Source: Hyperoplus lanceolatus (Eukaryota; Chordata; Actinopteri; Uranoscopiformes; Ammodytidae). Taken from it: a stretch of 64,000 bases of DNA. Of this stretch, positions 23,489 through 36,467 are shown piece after piece (within the stretch, counting starts at the first letter, position 1; each line of letters opens with the position of its first letter). The translations under genes were made by a program, and so were the position numbers. Below the pieces are notes generated by a model that searched no databases, was not told the DNA's origin, and saw nothing but the letters and a program-made list of their open reading frames with translations. Where the stretch lies: contig CM049396.1 in NCBI GenBank assembly GCA_026929865.2, forward strand, positions 23,579,001-23,643,000, written 5' to 3'.

Positions 23489-24372
23489 TATGTATATGTA
23501 TGTATCATGGTGTATCTGCACAGTGTCCTTGCACTTGCTCTCTTCACCTGTGTTCCTATTATACATTTTCTTCTTCTATATTGCATTGTTGAAAAGATTG
23601 CATTGCCAATGACTGCTGCTGTGATTGTTGTGCATATGACAAATAAACCCTTTTTCTGCTGGATTTGTTATATTCTAATTGTAGAAATATGCTATTCTAT
23701 GTCATTTACTGTGTCATTATTTTGCATTGGCCATTTACGTTGAGGAGCTCCCCTTAACCTTTAGAATTGCATGCACTTCTGAATCCACAAGATCTTGAAC
23801 ATGAATGGAAAATATTTCATTTCATTATTAAAATGAAGGTTGATATTGATATATAAGTTGATATTTCCACTGTTTTTGAATCCAACCTGTACCCACCCAC
23901 TGAGCATTCAAGCCAACATATGGCGTCTGGTCCACTATGAGTGATGGAAGAGAGTGGGAATGTGGAGGAAAACCGGTGAGATGAGAATCTATAAATGTCC
24001 TTCAGTATGAAAGATGACTTGAGTCGCTCAGCCGTAAAGGAGATCCATTCACATTACTGTTTGAAACAATTATGTGTTAATCGAGAGAGAAGATAGATGG
24101 ACCAATCCGCTCGATTTTTTCATGTAGCATAGGGTATTTCCATGTTACCACTAAAAAAATAAACAACCTTCCGTTTTTGCTTATCTCTTGCAGGTTAAGT
24201 GGGTTACAGTAAGCAGTGCCTTCACAGCAATGTTTGCATACTATATCTGCTAGTGTGCAAATGATGTAGCTTTCAAGTAGAAAAACAAGCAAGTTTTTCT
24301 TTTTGGCAGTGAGTGGACGGCGCCATTCACCATTATATTGTCATTTGGCTACAGTGATACAGTTCTCGTCTA
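23489..24372. other. Intron, no recognised features
   Basis: AT-rich unique-looking sequence. Nothing was recognised. Confidence 0.4.
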
Positions 24373-25093
24373 ATGCTGGGCTTACACTACACAACTTTTC
24401 ACGCAGTTGCAGTCAATCTTCCAATGTCGGACTAAAATCATAGAAGTCGTGCTGGAGTTGTGGTGCACGCCCGTAATCTCAGTCGTTTGGTGTAAGGTGG
24501 TCTTCCGACCCGATTTCTGCCAGTCTTCTTCCCGTCTTGACGTTCCGACATTATCAAACATGTTTGATATTATCGTTAGTCTCAAGCGAAATTACGTAAA
24601 CACTGTCACACTCTCGCATTCACCAAGCACGACGCAGGAGGCGCGGCATTAGTCGCGACCTGTGTCCGCCTGTGCAGGCACTTATTTCGGACACTTTCTC
24701 CTTGAAGCCTCGGCTGGAGAACCAGGCTGACAGCCGCGCAACCTTAACACTTTACCGTCAAATACAGGGTTAGGAGTTAAAGTTTTTGGGGGACGAGATC
24801 AGCAAATAAAGATGGTCAAATAACTAAAGGAAGTCCCCCGCTCGGAATATTGAATTAACTTTTTTTTAATTAAATAATCACTATCGCGTTTGCGGAAATA
24901 ATATTAATCTCAAAAGGAATCTAGTTGTAGTCTTGCAATATGAGACCCCCTGTCTTTTCAAAATCTCACTCTGTGACTGAAAACTAATGACTAGTTGTCT
25001 TCAGGTGTGAGTTGATTGTCTTTAGATGTAAGAGGGTTTCAGTCTTCAGTATTTTCAAAGTCTTTTACAAGTCCTCTAGTGTAAGCCCAGCAT
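24373..25093. mobile_element. 721-bp MITE with TA-type flanks
   Basis: The left terminus atgctgggcttacactac matches the inverted right terminus tagtgtaagcccagcat. Both are flanked by TA (24371-24372 and 25094-25095), although a longer duplication cannot be excluded. There is no coding capacity. It could be a Tc/mariner relative or a hAT MITE whose duplication has decayed. Confidence 0.7.
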
Positions 25094-25678
25094 TATATGA
25101 TTTGGTTGTCGACTTTGTCTCAGCCAAAAAAAAACAGGTAAAGTGGAATTATGTTAGGATATTGCATTTAACGTCACAAAATGACATAGCCAATGTTATT
25201 ATATTTTTTTGAGTTGTGTACTAAAACACAACACAAATGTTTCCATCAATTTCCAAAATCAGAGAAATTATTCATAAAGTGCAGAGCCACTTGTTGCAAG
25301 TACTGTTGCACACAATAACATTAGACATGAAGAAGGGACTTAAAGCACAGAAGCACTATGTATGTATGCCAGAGCAGCAGCCCCCTTCACTCTCTATCCA
25401 GCCCATGCTTTTAATGATTTCTAGTGAAGGCTCTTCTGTCGATGCCCCGAGGCCGCCAGCAATATTAATTCTTCATCAGGATACTTGTTATGCTGCAAGT
25501 TTTCCTGGCTTTGAGTTTCACAAGCAGCTTAAATATACATTAGCAGGTCCGGGTTGAGAGGAGGGGCGAAAAGGAGAGGAGGATGAAGGGGAGAACAAGA
25601 TAAAAGGGAAGAGAAGAACAGTAAAAGTGTTTGGTTCCTTACTCAAAAAAGTATTTTCAAAAGTTGTAGGGGAGAGTG
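25094..25678. other. Intron, no recognised features
   Basis: Unique-looking sequence, purine-rich at 25555-25620. Confidence 0.4.
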
Positions 25679-26065
25679 GCCTAAGTTGTGCCGGTGGGCA
25701 AGTTGTGCCACCTCTTGTTTCTAGAAAACCATAGAAGAAATTGGAAATGTGACCACATATTTAAGAAGAGCCATCCATTAAACTCATCCTGTAAAGAAGG
25801 TAGGTACATGGAATAAGATATAAGCACATTTAAGCTAAAAAAAACTGTTTTTTGCCTTTCAAAGTAAAATTTCCATGATCAAGGTTTTTTGATTACTGTG
25901 TCTGAACAATTATAGACACTCTTGAAAACATTTGACACATGTTTTAGTGCTTTAGTATGCTACACTTTGTGTCTATATAGTTAGCACGATGTCAGCCCTA
26001 AACTGCTGCATCATGCTTACTATCCAAAATTCTGGGGATGGGGTGATTTGTGCCAGAGGGCCTAG

Positions 26066-26400
26066 GTGAGTTATAAGTAAGTAAGTAAGTACAATGTTTT
26101 TATAAAAGCACAATTATAACAGTTTCCACTGTCCAAAGTGCTTTACATAGTGCATTCAGTAGGTAAAAAATTAAGGTAAAATAACAATAACCAAAATAAA
26201 ATACATAAAACCCAGACATCCACATATGAACACAGATAGTAGTGCAGAGGTAAGATAGTTAATGGGGAGGAAAAAACAGGGTGTACAGATGGGTTTCGAG
26301 CCATGATTTAAAGGCAGAAATGGAGAGGGAATTGCATATGCCAGGTGGCAGTTGGTTCTACAAGGGCGGAGCAGCTAGTGCAAAGTACATTTCTGAGAGT
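26066..26400 (-). repeat. LINE 3' fragment, antisense
   Basis: It opens with gtaagtaagtaagtac, continues with gtccaaagtgctttacata and then cgagccatgatttaaagg. This is the reverse of fish LINE endings that close ...tgtaaagcgctttatataaac-(ttac)n. It sits inside the element at 25679-28005 and supplies the first part of a spurious 165-codon open frame. Confidence 0.6.
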
Positions 26401-26404
26401 TGTG

Positions 26405-26563
26405 CCATTGGCATGGCTGTATACGCTGGTCACCAAAAGAAAGTGATTGTCTACAGTAGCTCAGAAGAGACTGACATCTCAATTCCACTTAACAACACCA
26501 CTGAGGAGAGTTCAGATGGCCAGAAAGATGATGATGGTGACTTTGTCATTATGAGCTTTGCAG
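26405..26563 (+). pseudogene. Transposase C-terminal remnant
   Basis: In frame it reads AVYAGHQKKVIVYSSSEE, then an acidic stretch with DGQKDDDGDFVIMSFA. An acidic linker followed by a GDFVxVxFA-like module resembles the tail of some fish DDE transposases. The frame is broken by the insertion at 26564 and resumes at 27073 as DFVIMSFAGKTT before a stop. Assignment is by resemblance only. Confidence 0.4.
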
Positions 26564-27072
26564 AAAGAACCAAGAGTCAGTTCCAGCTTTTTCATTCAAA
26601 ACTGTTCCAGCCTTATCCCAGTTATGAACCGGTTGGTTTCACATCGCCGGAGACAGCCATGGAGCCACAAGAGAGCAACGTCATGACGCACTGTAACGTG
26701 TTTCTCTTGTGGCTAACGCTAAGCTACGCTTTAAGCACAACAACAGCGGCGAATACGTCTTATTTTTACACGTGTTAGCTCTCGCTTTGCTTTCTTAACC
26801 AACGGGACCCATACAGCGTCCCTCAATTTGATCGCTACGTTCGGTTGTTTACGTCTCGTAGTGCGGTGTTTTTAAACATGGCGGGCATGAGGTTTTAGTT
26901 GGTCTGGTTGGTCAGGATAATCCCTCCCCGGCCGCTGGCGCGCCCCTCATCCTGGGGTATGAGTTGAACCGGTTTACGGCCCGGGCGGCTTTCTGGCGGT
27001 GTGAAACCAAACACTGGCTCACTCCAACTAGCCCAGAACTAGCACCGATTTTGCGGCGGTGTGAAAGGCCTA
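26564..27072. mobile_element. 509-bp insertion flanked by a 16-bp direct repeat
   Basis: The 16-mer attatgagctttgcag occurs at 26548-26563 and again at 27073-27088. The sequence between is CpG-rich and unlike the host. Joining across it restores continuous transposase-like sequence. A 16-bp duplication suits LINE-driven retroposition better than a cut-and-paste element, but there is no A-tail and no obvious SINE promoter. Confidence 0.55.
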
Positions 27073-27599
27073 ATTATGAGCTTTGCAGGCAAAACCACTT
27101 GATCTGCTAGGCCTTGTTTAAGAAAATTGACCTTCAATCTTTGTAAAATATTTACTTTATTTACTTACTTTGAAAAAAAAAAAGGTTTTATTTTTTTCAA
27201 GTGCTAGCAAGCGCGATGTGTGCTTGTGTATGGTCATATTCGCGCGAAAGGCCGCGATTTGCAGTAAATACATGTCCACATGTGTCTCCAAGTGTCTCTG
27301 TAGGCTATTTAAAAAGAAATCAAGCAAGTATACTAATAATAACATTGATGAATTATTGGTTATCGCATCACAGAAGGCCTATTGGCCTATAATAATAAAA
27401 AAACACCACCTTAACTATGTTTACAGTTTAAAAATGTTTTGAATGAAATGCAAACCTCAGTGAATCATTTGCTCTTGTTTCTCTGTTCTGAGATTCACAC
27501 AGACTGAGCAGTCTTGTTTAAAAGTAACAAATTGAGCTAATAATAGTTATCTCAACTATTTTTTGTTATCTAATTTGATAATAAGGTGATTGTATGCAG

Positions 27600-27706
27600 A
27601 ATGCTTGTGCCAGAAACTCATACAGTGGTTTTGTACAGATAAATAAATAAAAAAACTTTCTGTCCCCCAGGGGGGGCATGACAGAAAATAATTGAGAACC
27701 ACTGGT
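27600..27706 (-). mobile_element. hAT-type terminus fragment
   Basis: It ends with gggggcatgacagaaaataa and ttgagaaccactg, the inverse of the well-known cagtggttctcaa hAT terminus. The partner end was not found. Confidence 0.55.
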
Positions 27707-28007
27707 CTAATGGATTTGTCTTGCATTACAGTTTATGAGATATATATCAATGGCACAATTTACCCGATGGTATTTTCTCCAATGGCACAACTTACACCAC
27801 AACGGGGGCAAGTTGTGCCACAAGACAACTTTTTTTCCGAAAGCTATATTTCTTAAACAGTTTATTCCAGATCCAAAGTTTTTATTGCCAGGGATGCACA
27901 ACACCCTGAAATATATGTATATATTTGAGTTGGAGACTTTACTGTCAAGGCCTCACTTTAAAGTCACTTTGAGTAAAAAGTGGCACAATTTAGGCCACTC
28001 TCCCCTA

Positions 28008-30528
28008 TTATAACTTAATTTATTACTACATGCCAAAAGTAATTTGTTAGTCATTACGTCACACAAAGCTGGTCCTTACTTCTCAAAATACAGATCTTGC
28101 ATGCACCAGTGGGCGGGCTCTAACGCCTGCGAGTGCACAGCTAAAAAGCCCTATTTGCACGGGGATTAGTATTAAACTAAATGTCTATGGCGACTCGAGA
28201 CAATCTTTTAAACAACTTTGCTGTTTGATAAAGAAACTCTAAACAGTAGCAGGGCTCAAACAAATAGACCAAGGCAACAATACACAAACATATTATAACA
28301 AGCTTATCACAATAGCCCTTCTACAGTAACCTGACAATACTAACGACATACAGTATGCGGTAGGTTTAATCCTTACAAGTTAAAGTCATGACGAAAGATC
28401 ATGAATTTCAGCTGGACTAATTTTACATAGAGATTTAATTTTTTTACTGTCAATAATCACAGGTCAATAGATGAAATATCTGACCACATGGGACAGTGTG
28501 CTATAAAAGGGAGTGGTTGTCACCTAATGACTCATTTTGCAACGATTAGGTTAAAAACTAAATCCCACGGGAACAAGTGATATTATTACTGCCCAACACT
28601 GGAAACAATAGTATGGATGGTAAAATATCAGATATTAAGAAGGGGAAATATATATAACCTACATATAGCAGGAAAACAAGGTATCTAAATGCTATTTGTC
28701 TGTTTTATTGGCTCATACATGTGAAAATGTTTGCTTCTGTATAAATACATAAATATCATCAAAAATTCGAGCAGAGGGATAAGTGTGCAATGAGCCTGTA
28801 AGCCAAACAAACTTTGATTTACGTGTTTGGTAATGAATTTGGTAATTACACTAAATTAAGACCATTTGCTTCAGATGGAGTTCTCAATCTGATAATTGGT
28901 ATCCTTTCACTGGCCTTTGTTCTGCTATGTATTAGGCTTCCTCTAGGACAAAATTAGAGCAATTATTTGGCTCTGTAATCCTGAAGCACACAAAGAGAAA
29001 TGTCTGAGCTGTGGTGTTGTGCTGGCAAAGCCAGGGAGGCCCTATTGATTTCGGATACAGTACATATATCTTATCTACAGTTTATCTAGATTTTGTAAAT
29101 CATCACATATGACTAAAAAAACAAGTTAGGTTGCTACAACAAAGTCTGACTAAATAAATGCAGGCATTTAACCGGTAAGACAGGTTGTAAAAAGGCAAAC
29201 AGTTTATGCACAGTATCTTAGTCATTTTATTTAAAGGTCAGTAATATAATGCATGCGTGGTTATGATTCACTAGGTCTATCATTAATTAAACTACACTAT
29301 ACAGAATGCATTAGGACAACCATGAGACAACAACGTCTCGTTTGAAGTTTTGAAATAGTTTTTTTTATTTGCAACTGCAAGTGGTGAATTCTTGGCTGCT
29401 GAATAAAGAATGAGAACATAGAAAAAGAAAGTAGCGAAATAAATCTTTTGAACTTTCCTCTCTTCAAGGTAGCAACCAGCATCGTGTTCCACAAGTATCT
29501 CTCCACAGCCCTTGTAACACACAGTAGTTTAACATCATAGGCTTCTATATTTAAAAATGTCTCGCTGCCCTGTTCCCATTGTATTGTACTCATTATCACC
29601 ACCTTACTCCCTGTTCATTTTGTCTCTGTTTATTTTACCATTTCCTCTCAACCTGCTAATTTACACCTTTGTCTACCTCATGGCTTTCTAAAAAATACTG
29701 GGTTCAAACTACAGGTTCAAACTAACAGAAACATGCAGTTTCATTGCAGAAAAATAATACCACTTAGTGAAACGCACCTAGAGCCACAACCAAGCATCAA
29801 CAAGAGAGTGACTTTATGCAATCACAATTATGTGAATTACTAAAAGAGTGCATGGAAAAACACATGAAAAAGTGCAAAATAATATCTTACATTGACCAAA
29901 TCAAACATCTAACCACCCACATGTTCCAAATGTGTCATTTGATGGACAGCATACCTCGAATTAACCATGAAACCTATACCATGTAATGGTTGGACCATTA
30001 AAGGAACTAGTAGATATTAGTGACCATAGGCATACTGAGAAACCATTAGCCAAATGATTCTGAAGTATGTGTCACCAGCCAATGGTATTGAAGGTTTACT
30101 TCATACATTCAACGTGCATGCATGTGGGTGTGCTGCTCCACTCAACATTAATGTCCCATTGTACTGACAACATCCAACTGTGATGTCTAAGTGTACTGTA
30201 AAATCGATTTTTCCCCCTGTGTTGTGCTACATTACATAGCAAGTTTGAGTGTGTGTGGGAACATGCATCAAAGAGAACATTTGCCAGCTTGCCTTGCCTC
30301 ATTGTAAATTAATAAGAGGAGACTATATATAGTAAACCATTCAGCCATACCCACTGGAGAACAGCTCACTGTGATGTTACTTTCAATGCCATACTGTATA
30401 AAAAATATAATTGGCTAATTGGATATGAAGCCTCCACATCTACCAGTTTATTTAACATCATTAAATTTGTAATCCGTAACATTACCATCTATTTTATTGT
30501 CTGTTAAGTACCTAGCCATCAAATAGTT
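28008..30528. other. Intron, mostly unique
   Basis: There are no repeats that I recognise. The stretch at about 28790-29010 has balanced composition with repeated AATTA-type words and could be conserved non-coding DNA. The overlapping openings at 29292-29602 have no domain. Confidence 0.4.
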
Positions 30529-31244
30529 ATGCCTTGTTTCCACCGACTAGAGCGGGTCGGGTCGGAGAGGTTCGGTCCGGTTATTTTGGCTTTCCATTTG
30601 CCAAAAGTTGGGTAGGGTACGGATATAAGCGTGCCTAACTGCTCTAAGCCGCTCCTATTTTCGGTACTCCTCCGTTGGGGTACCAGCCGCCTGAAAGGGT
30701 GCTGAAAAGGCAGAGCTACGCACTGTCGTCTGTTGATTGGTCGAAATAATCATTTACGCCGTCTGTAGTCACCTCGGCAAGAGAGAAGAGTCTTGTGTTT
30801 TGGCGAAAAATGTGAGCGCAGCACTGTTTAATGTGTGTTGTTTTTCCTCGCCCTTAAATTAATCAGTGGGATAAATTGTGGCCCACCGCTACGATGTCAC
30901 GTAGCTGCCGCAGCCAGCGCTGTTCACTCACTGTCTCTGTCAGTTTGCACCGAGCCGTCTCTGTGAATTTACCGGCGTAATATGCTCACAAAACGGGGGG
31001 AATAAATAAATTAGCAGCCGGTTTGGCCAAGCGAAAATGAGAGGCCGCTGGCTAGACCACAGTTGTTCCACAGCCCGATAGTTTGACCCATATTCTGCCG
31101 GCGGCTATAGCAGTCCAGCCGAAACCCTGCCCTACCAGTAAGGGTAGGGTCGGCGGTTGAAACACCACCGCTATTCTTAAAAGCTAGCTGTCCTGCTATG
31201 AGCCGCTCCGACCCGACCCGCTCTACTCGGTAGAAACGAGGCAT
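30529..31244. mobile_element. 716-bp CpG-rich MITE with 38-bp inverted ends
   Basis: The left end atgccttgtttccaccgact plus agagcgggtcgggtcgg is matched by the inverted right end with three to four changes. A 3-bp GTT flanks both sides, which would suit a PIF/Harbinger-like enzyme, but a decayed 8-bp hAT duplication is possible. The interior is GC-rich with no transposase. Confidence 0.7.
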
Positions 31245-32050
31245 GTTAAAGTGAAATGTTAGACAAACTGTTTTTTCCTGTAAAGACACCCTGAACTCAT
31301 AAAGCTAGCTCTGCTCATTACCGGTAAACGCTATCTCAGCAAGGTTCTTGGGATTTGCTGCTTCAATCTCTCTCCCCACACCCAGCCACCCTGAAAAATA
31401 TACTGTTTCAGAAATATTCCTTGTAGCACCTTTAAAAAAATTCTATCACACTGATAATTAAAAAACAAGAATAAAACAGGTCAAAATCTTTCTGCCAATG
31501 GAGTGATTATCTGTCCATACTTTTGCTGTGATCTGTTTTTCCGTCTTCTCTGGAGACACATGCTAAGTTTACATGATGTTATAGAAAATCCATTTATTGT
31601 GTTAGTCCGACTGAAAATGTACTGAATCGAATGTTCTCACACTCAAGCTAACACACCCAGATAATGTGACTGAAAGCCGAGCTACTCCTGCATGTATACA
31701 TTCAATCGGACTGTAACTTTCCTTGAATGAGTATGCTCCACACTGTACCGTGTGTCACTTTGACCTGGAACAACCTGTGCGTGTCTACAGCACCTTACGA
31801 AATTTACAGAGCTGTAAAGTTTGGCGCTCAACTTGATACCACTTTGCTGCTAGGTTAGGTCAACTGGAAAAAGGGTGAAATACTAACTAAGTTCAAAATG
31901 TCTGAGAGGAGGCATATCGCCACCTATCGTAGCGGAGTTAGACTTATTTGGTTAATAAATCAATTCCACTCCTGTGCTCGTATACTAGGACAAGGACAGT
32001 AATTAATTAAATAGCCTAGTCGAGCAAAAACCAAAGCGCCCCTTAACTGT
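31245..32050. other. Intron with a possible MITE remnant
   Basis: The segment at about 31560-31750 (gtttacatgatgttatag, then gttagtccgactgaaaatg, then caatcggactgtaac) looks like a worn MITE, because gtccgactgaa and its inverse both occur. Boundaries are not set. Confidence 0.3.
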
Positions 32051-32113
32051 GCAAGGCAAGTTTATTTATATAGCATAATTCAGACACAAGGCCTCAAAGT
32101 GCTTTACGTGCAT
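32051..32113 (-). repeat. LINE 3' tail, antisense
   Basis: The phrase aggcaagtttatttatatag followed by ggcctcaaagtgctttac is the reverse of the common fish LINE ending with ...gcacttt...tatataaataaacttgcc. Confidence 0.6.
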
Positions 32114-35100
32114 GTAAATGTCCTGACTGATACATTTCTATAGGTAGAGGTTGACGTAATGTGTTGTTTTCAGAAAATATTATTTTGAGCAGTAAATAAC
32201 AAACAAAATCCCTTGTGAGTGTGGATCTGAGCTTCGAGGCCAGCAGTGTGGATGTAATCATTATTAAGCATGGACGCTGCAGATGCCACTAAACAAGCAT
32301 TGCCTTCTGAGCCATTAACTGCTGTTCAGCTTCAGCAACTTCCCCATTGACTTTTCTCTCTAGAGCGGCCGCCTCTCTCCGCTTAAGGCTACACTCACCG
32401 CAGAACTCTATCCACCTAAGCTCTTTAGAGACGCCATTAGAGCAAAGAAAGACACCGTTTGTGAAGACACAATGTATATTGGAGAGTTAATCAAGCTGCT
32501 TAATTCGCCCGGGGCCCATTACTCACTGTGGCTTATTTGTGTGGTCAAGAAGACAAAATACGCTGCATGGCAAATAGACACAATGCTCCTTTAATCTTAG
32601 AGCCTGCGAAAAAAAGGGAAACAAACTACCTGTCAATCACTTAAATTGCAACATGCTTTTTCATTAAAAGTTCAAGAAGTCTTCAGTGTCGGCAAACAAC
32701 CTCAGAGCCTCAAGTCTGCTCAACTGTAAACACGAGACTATTTCCTTTGCCTACATTGCACTGCATAAAACCATTTGACTTTTAAATTTAATCTATCAGG
32801 CAACCGGTTTTAAAACCCGCAAACACAATAACGGCTTTAAAGCGTATCCACCAGATGGCTCGTCCCTCATAAATAATCAGGTCCAGGAGTTAACATTGAT
32901 TAGCGGTGGGCGGGAAGATGGTTGACAGGATATCATTTTATTCTTCACAAAATGTTTTCCACCATGTCCCCATCTGGGAAAACCAACAACAAAACCTTCT
33001 CAACAATTCTTCCATTTTCTACCAAACTCTGATTTACCAAATATATAATAAAAGATATTTAGGTTTAGACTTTGGTGTTGAAATCAGTCACTCATCTGAT
33101 TTTAAAGAAATATATGTATATATATTGAATAATAACAATACATTTGTGTACAATCTTGACAAATTAATTGGCAAAGCACATCCTATCCTTGATCTTCAAC
33201 TTCACTGATAGACACTTAACATATTAAAAACCTAATAACGTGTTGGTTAATCCAGTTTTGATGGGGTTTTCAAATGTACAGTATATGTTCCATTTTCCTG
33301 CTGGAAACAGCAGTGTTCATATGCAAACAGATTAAAATGTGAATGTCTACAACCCATTACGGTTTACTTTGAGAGTAGATATGTACATAGACATAGTTTA
33401 TATCTGGCCCTTGTTTTAAAAAGCAAACATGAAATGGATAGAACTTGTTTTTCACAGCAGCGACCCTCTTCCAACTCAATCCCAGAAGCAATTAAATCAT
33501 GGAGACCTGTGTGACGTGTGTTTGATGAGTACCATCCAAGTTCCTATACTTAATTATACAAGCAAAGACTGTACACATATAGGAGATGAATAATTTAGTA
33601 AGCTAATATTAGCGTTTAGAGCACAGTTCCACTGTAACCAACTGCAGTTCCTAAAAAAGGTTGTACACAAGGTAACATGGCAGTAACTTGTGACCCATCT
33701 GTACCACTTGAATTTAGAGAAAGGAGAGGTTCAGGTTAGTAAAGGATTGGACTGTCAATCATCTTTGTACATCCTGTGGGATAACACTATCGACAACAAC
33801 AAAAAATCTCTTTCAGACCCTTGATGACCATGGTAAAATCTTTAGTCCGGCAAAAATTGGGCGCACACAAAAATCTGGAGCTTTCATAAAGAGGACAATG
33901 TTCATAAGTACTCTCAACCACAACATAAGCAAAATGCATATTTTAGATTAGATACAAAAATTAATCCTGAACAGACGTAACACAAAAGTACAATATTCCC
34001 TTCTGGAAACAATAAGTACAAGTACTTTATAATTGTAATATTGTAAATTTTCATCGATGGTTACTATATACGTTTTTTCTATGTCTTGGTTAGAGGACAA
34101 GGCGTGTAACAATATCATTGAGTGATAGTTTGGAATACAGAAAACAAATTGTATGCACATTTCAGGCACATACATTGCCAAGTAAATGTTTGAACTGTTT
34201 TGAAATGCTGCAGGGGCTACAGTCATTGTCATTTTGGCTGCAATAAATCAATAGATGTGTTGCCCAACTGACAGGGGCTTACTGGTACAACAGGCACCAT
34301 TTATGTGTGTAATAACAGCTCACTCCTATTGTATGTTCAAGGTTACAATAATAAACTGCAGTTTCTTTTATTTTTCTCCAAACCCTCTATTTTTCTTCTC
34401 TTCCTAATGCTTGCTTAGGCTGCCCCATTAAAGCGGATGCAGATGATGTAGGTCCGCATCAGTACATTTCTTTCCGCAAGCTTTGTCTGCATTGAAGCCA
34501 TGTCTAAATCATGAGAATTATTAAGATTAATAATACAATTTGTAGTAAAAGCCTTTGATCCTAAAGTACATACACCAATGTCCACGAACGTCTCTGTACG
34601 ATCAGTGATATCTGTAGAGACAGACAGGACTGCCGGAAGACAGTGAAAAAACCTACTGTATAATGAAAGACTGTTAGGTCCTCTCACAGGTGCAGGAGAG
34701 AGGGGGGGCTCATGAATGCACACACAGCAATCACTGTGGTTTGGCTTGCAGGCAGCAGAAATGTTAATTTCAATATATTTCAATTTAATTTTAATATATT
34801 TAAATACATGAATCCTAGCCGGTGGCTGATTGACTGGAACAGAGCAGACATATCTTTAAATGGTGACTACAGGTGACTGTGCTTTGGGCTTGACAGGCAG
34901 CTTACTGTCATGTTATAATGACAATTATTCAGGGAAATTAGAATAGATCTACATACAAGTGTATCCAGTAAGTAATTACTGCTTGAAGAAAATTGCTGGT
35001 GTGCAAACTCCTGCCCTGTATCAGCTATAAACTCTGCTTGTATGACAATTTCCAATACGTGATAAACCCCACCCACGTGCATCAATAATGGCACAGATAG

Positions 35101-35400
35101 ATTGCCAAACTGGAAGGGGTTCTGAATTTACCTTAGTAGTAAAAAAAATGCAATTATAAAATCAAATACAAGCATCAAACATGACACGACTGCGTGTGAC
35201 ATGATTAATGATAATTAATGATTAACATGATTAATATTTAAAATCAACTGATTAGTTAACCATCAACTATATATCCACACTAATGACACCTACTACGAGT
35301 AACTTTTAAACGTTCATTAAACAGTCTAATTGTTCCTCTGATAATATTCGGTAACAGCAAACAAGACCGTGAGAGAAAATAATGCAATTTTTAAGTAATT
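32114..35400. other. Intron, mostly unique; possible conserved non-coding stretch
   Basis: The stretch at 32220-32860 is repeat-free, has balanced composition and many ATTA/TAAT words, and looks like typical conserved non-coding intron DNA; conservation cannot be shown from one sequence. The rest is AT-rich and has no recognised elements. Confidence 0.35.
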
Positions 35401-35411
35401 AGCCCTCACCC

Positions 35412-35765
35412 TATAGAGGTAATTCCATCCAAAAGTTCCCGTCAAACTGCTGTCTTTAACTCCAAGACTGTTTGTCCAATTTGAGATATTGAATATAATG
35501 GTATAGGATAGGGAGGCCCTGGTGAAGATCGTGTATTTAGTGTCAAACATGTGAGAACTAGATCAATTTAGAAAATTGGTGGGAAAACCTGCACGAAGGC
35601 ATAGAAAGGTTATTTCATCCAAAACGTCACCTCAATCTGCTGCACCTAACTGACTGAATTAAAACACAGAACAGCAAGAAGTTGACAAATGAGCAGTGTG
35701 AAAAGTGTGTCTGTAGTGTGAAAAATTTGAGAACGAGATTAGTTTAGGAAAGTGGTACCGACTGG
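35412..35765. repeat. Degenerate tandem duplication, unit about 190 bp
   Basis: Two phrases recur in the same order about 190 bp apart. Gtaattccatccaaaagttc corresponds to gttatttcatccaaaacgtc. Gtgagaactagatcaattta corresponds to ttgagaacgagattagttta. The two units are much diverged, so the duplication is old. It probably lies within a larger unclassified repeat that may extend to about 36180. Confidence 0.45.
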
Positions 35766-36467
35766 ATCTACCAAGAGATTTCACTATTTTTTATTTTATG
35801 GTTTAGAGTTCAGAGAAGTCGATGGGGCCTTTTGTCACTTGGAGGTTCACAGCTCTCAATGTATTGGTCCGTTTGACAGAATAGACACGTCTACAGCCGG
35901 GAAAATATTGTCTATGTTTTGATGTTTATATTACCTATAAGGAGTTTTACTTGTGCTATTGAGAGTGAGTTGTTTATTATTTTTCTGTTTGATTTTCTAG
36001 TATCTTTGCACTCTAGCGCTGGACAGAAGAATGTTTCTGAACATTTTAAAGTTGAAATTAAGTTTGTATGATTGAGTAGAATGGATTTGAAAGGACGGCA
36101 TTTTGCTGAGCGATATTCGGGCTTTTATTTTGTCAGAACAAGGTTAATTTCTATGAGCTTTTGATTCTGACATGTTCGTAACAGAACAATCAGAATGCAT
36201 GGTGTAAGCAACGTCACATTCACAGCTGGAACCGTTTACAACCAAACAGGACTTTCCTCAAATTTAATGCTATTATCTGAACTCAGAAATGATGTCTTCA
36301 ATGACTGGATGCAGCTGCTGCAGCAAAGCTTAAGACTGTCGCACAGCCGTCCTAAAGTACGTTCTGAAGCAGCTGTGGTTTAAGATCCAGTACCAACAAC
36401 TTACTTTATCAGTATTTGGTGAACCCATTAGTGAAATAATAGGAATATATGTTTTTTAAATTAAGTG

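Larger units (their letters stand above)
25679..28005. mobile_element. 2.3-kb DNA element with iterated aagttgtgcc words
   Basis: The termini are ggggagagtggcctaagttg at the left and its inverse at the right (caatttaggccactctcccc; one mismatch in 24), flanked by TA on both sides. The terminal word aagttgtgcc or its inverse recurs inside, at about 25701, 26045, 27747, 27782 and 27810, and in the right terminus. This looks like an array of transposase-binding sites. A worn coding tail reads GDFVIMSFA(G)KTT, reminiscent of the C-terminal tails of pogo/Tigger-like transposases (tentative). The element was later hit by a LINE tail and by a 509-bp insertion. Confidence 0.65.

Noticed and set aside
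23450-23743. 97-codon hydrophobic open frame that could be a membrane protein
   Set aside because: It begins inside a transposon terminus and its hydrophobicity reflects T-rich sequence; no family resemblance.
26281-26778. 165-codon open frame, the longest in the window
   Set aside because: It is a mosaic of an antisense LINE piece, a transposase remnant and a later insertion bounded by a 16-bp direct repeat, not a host gene.
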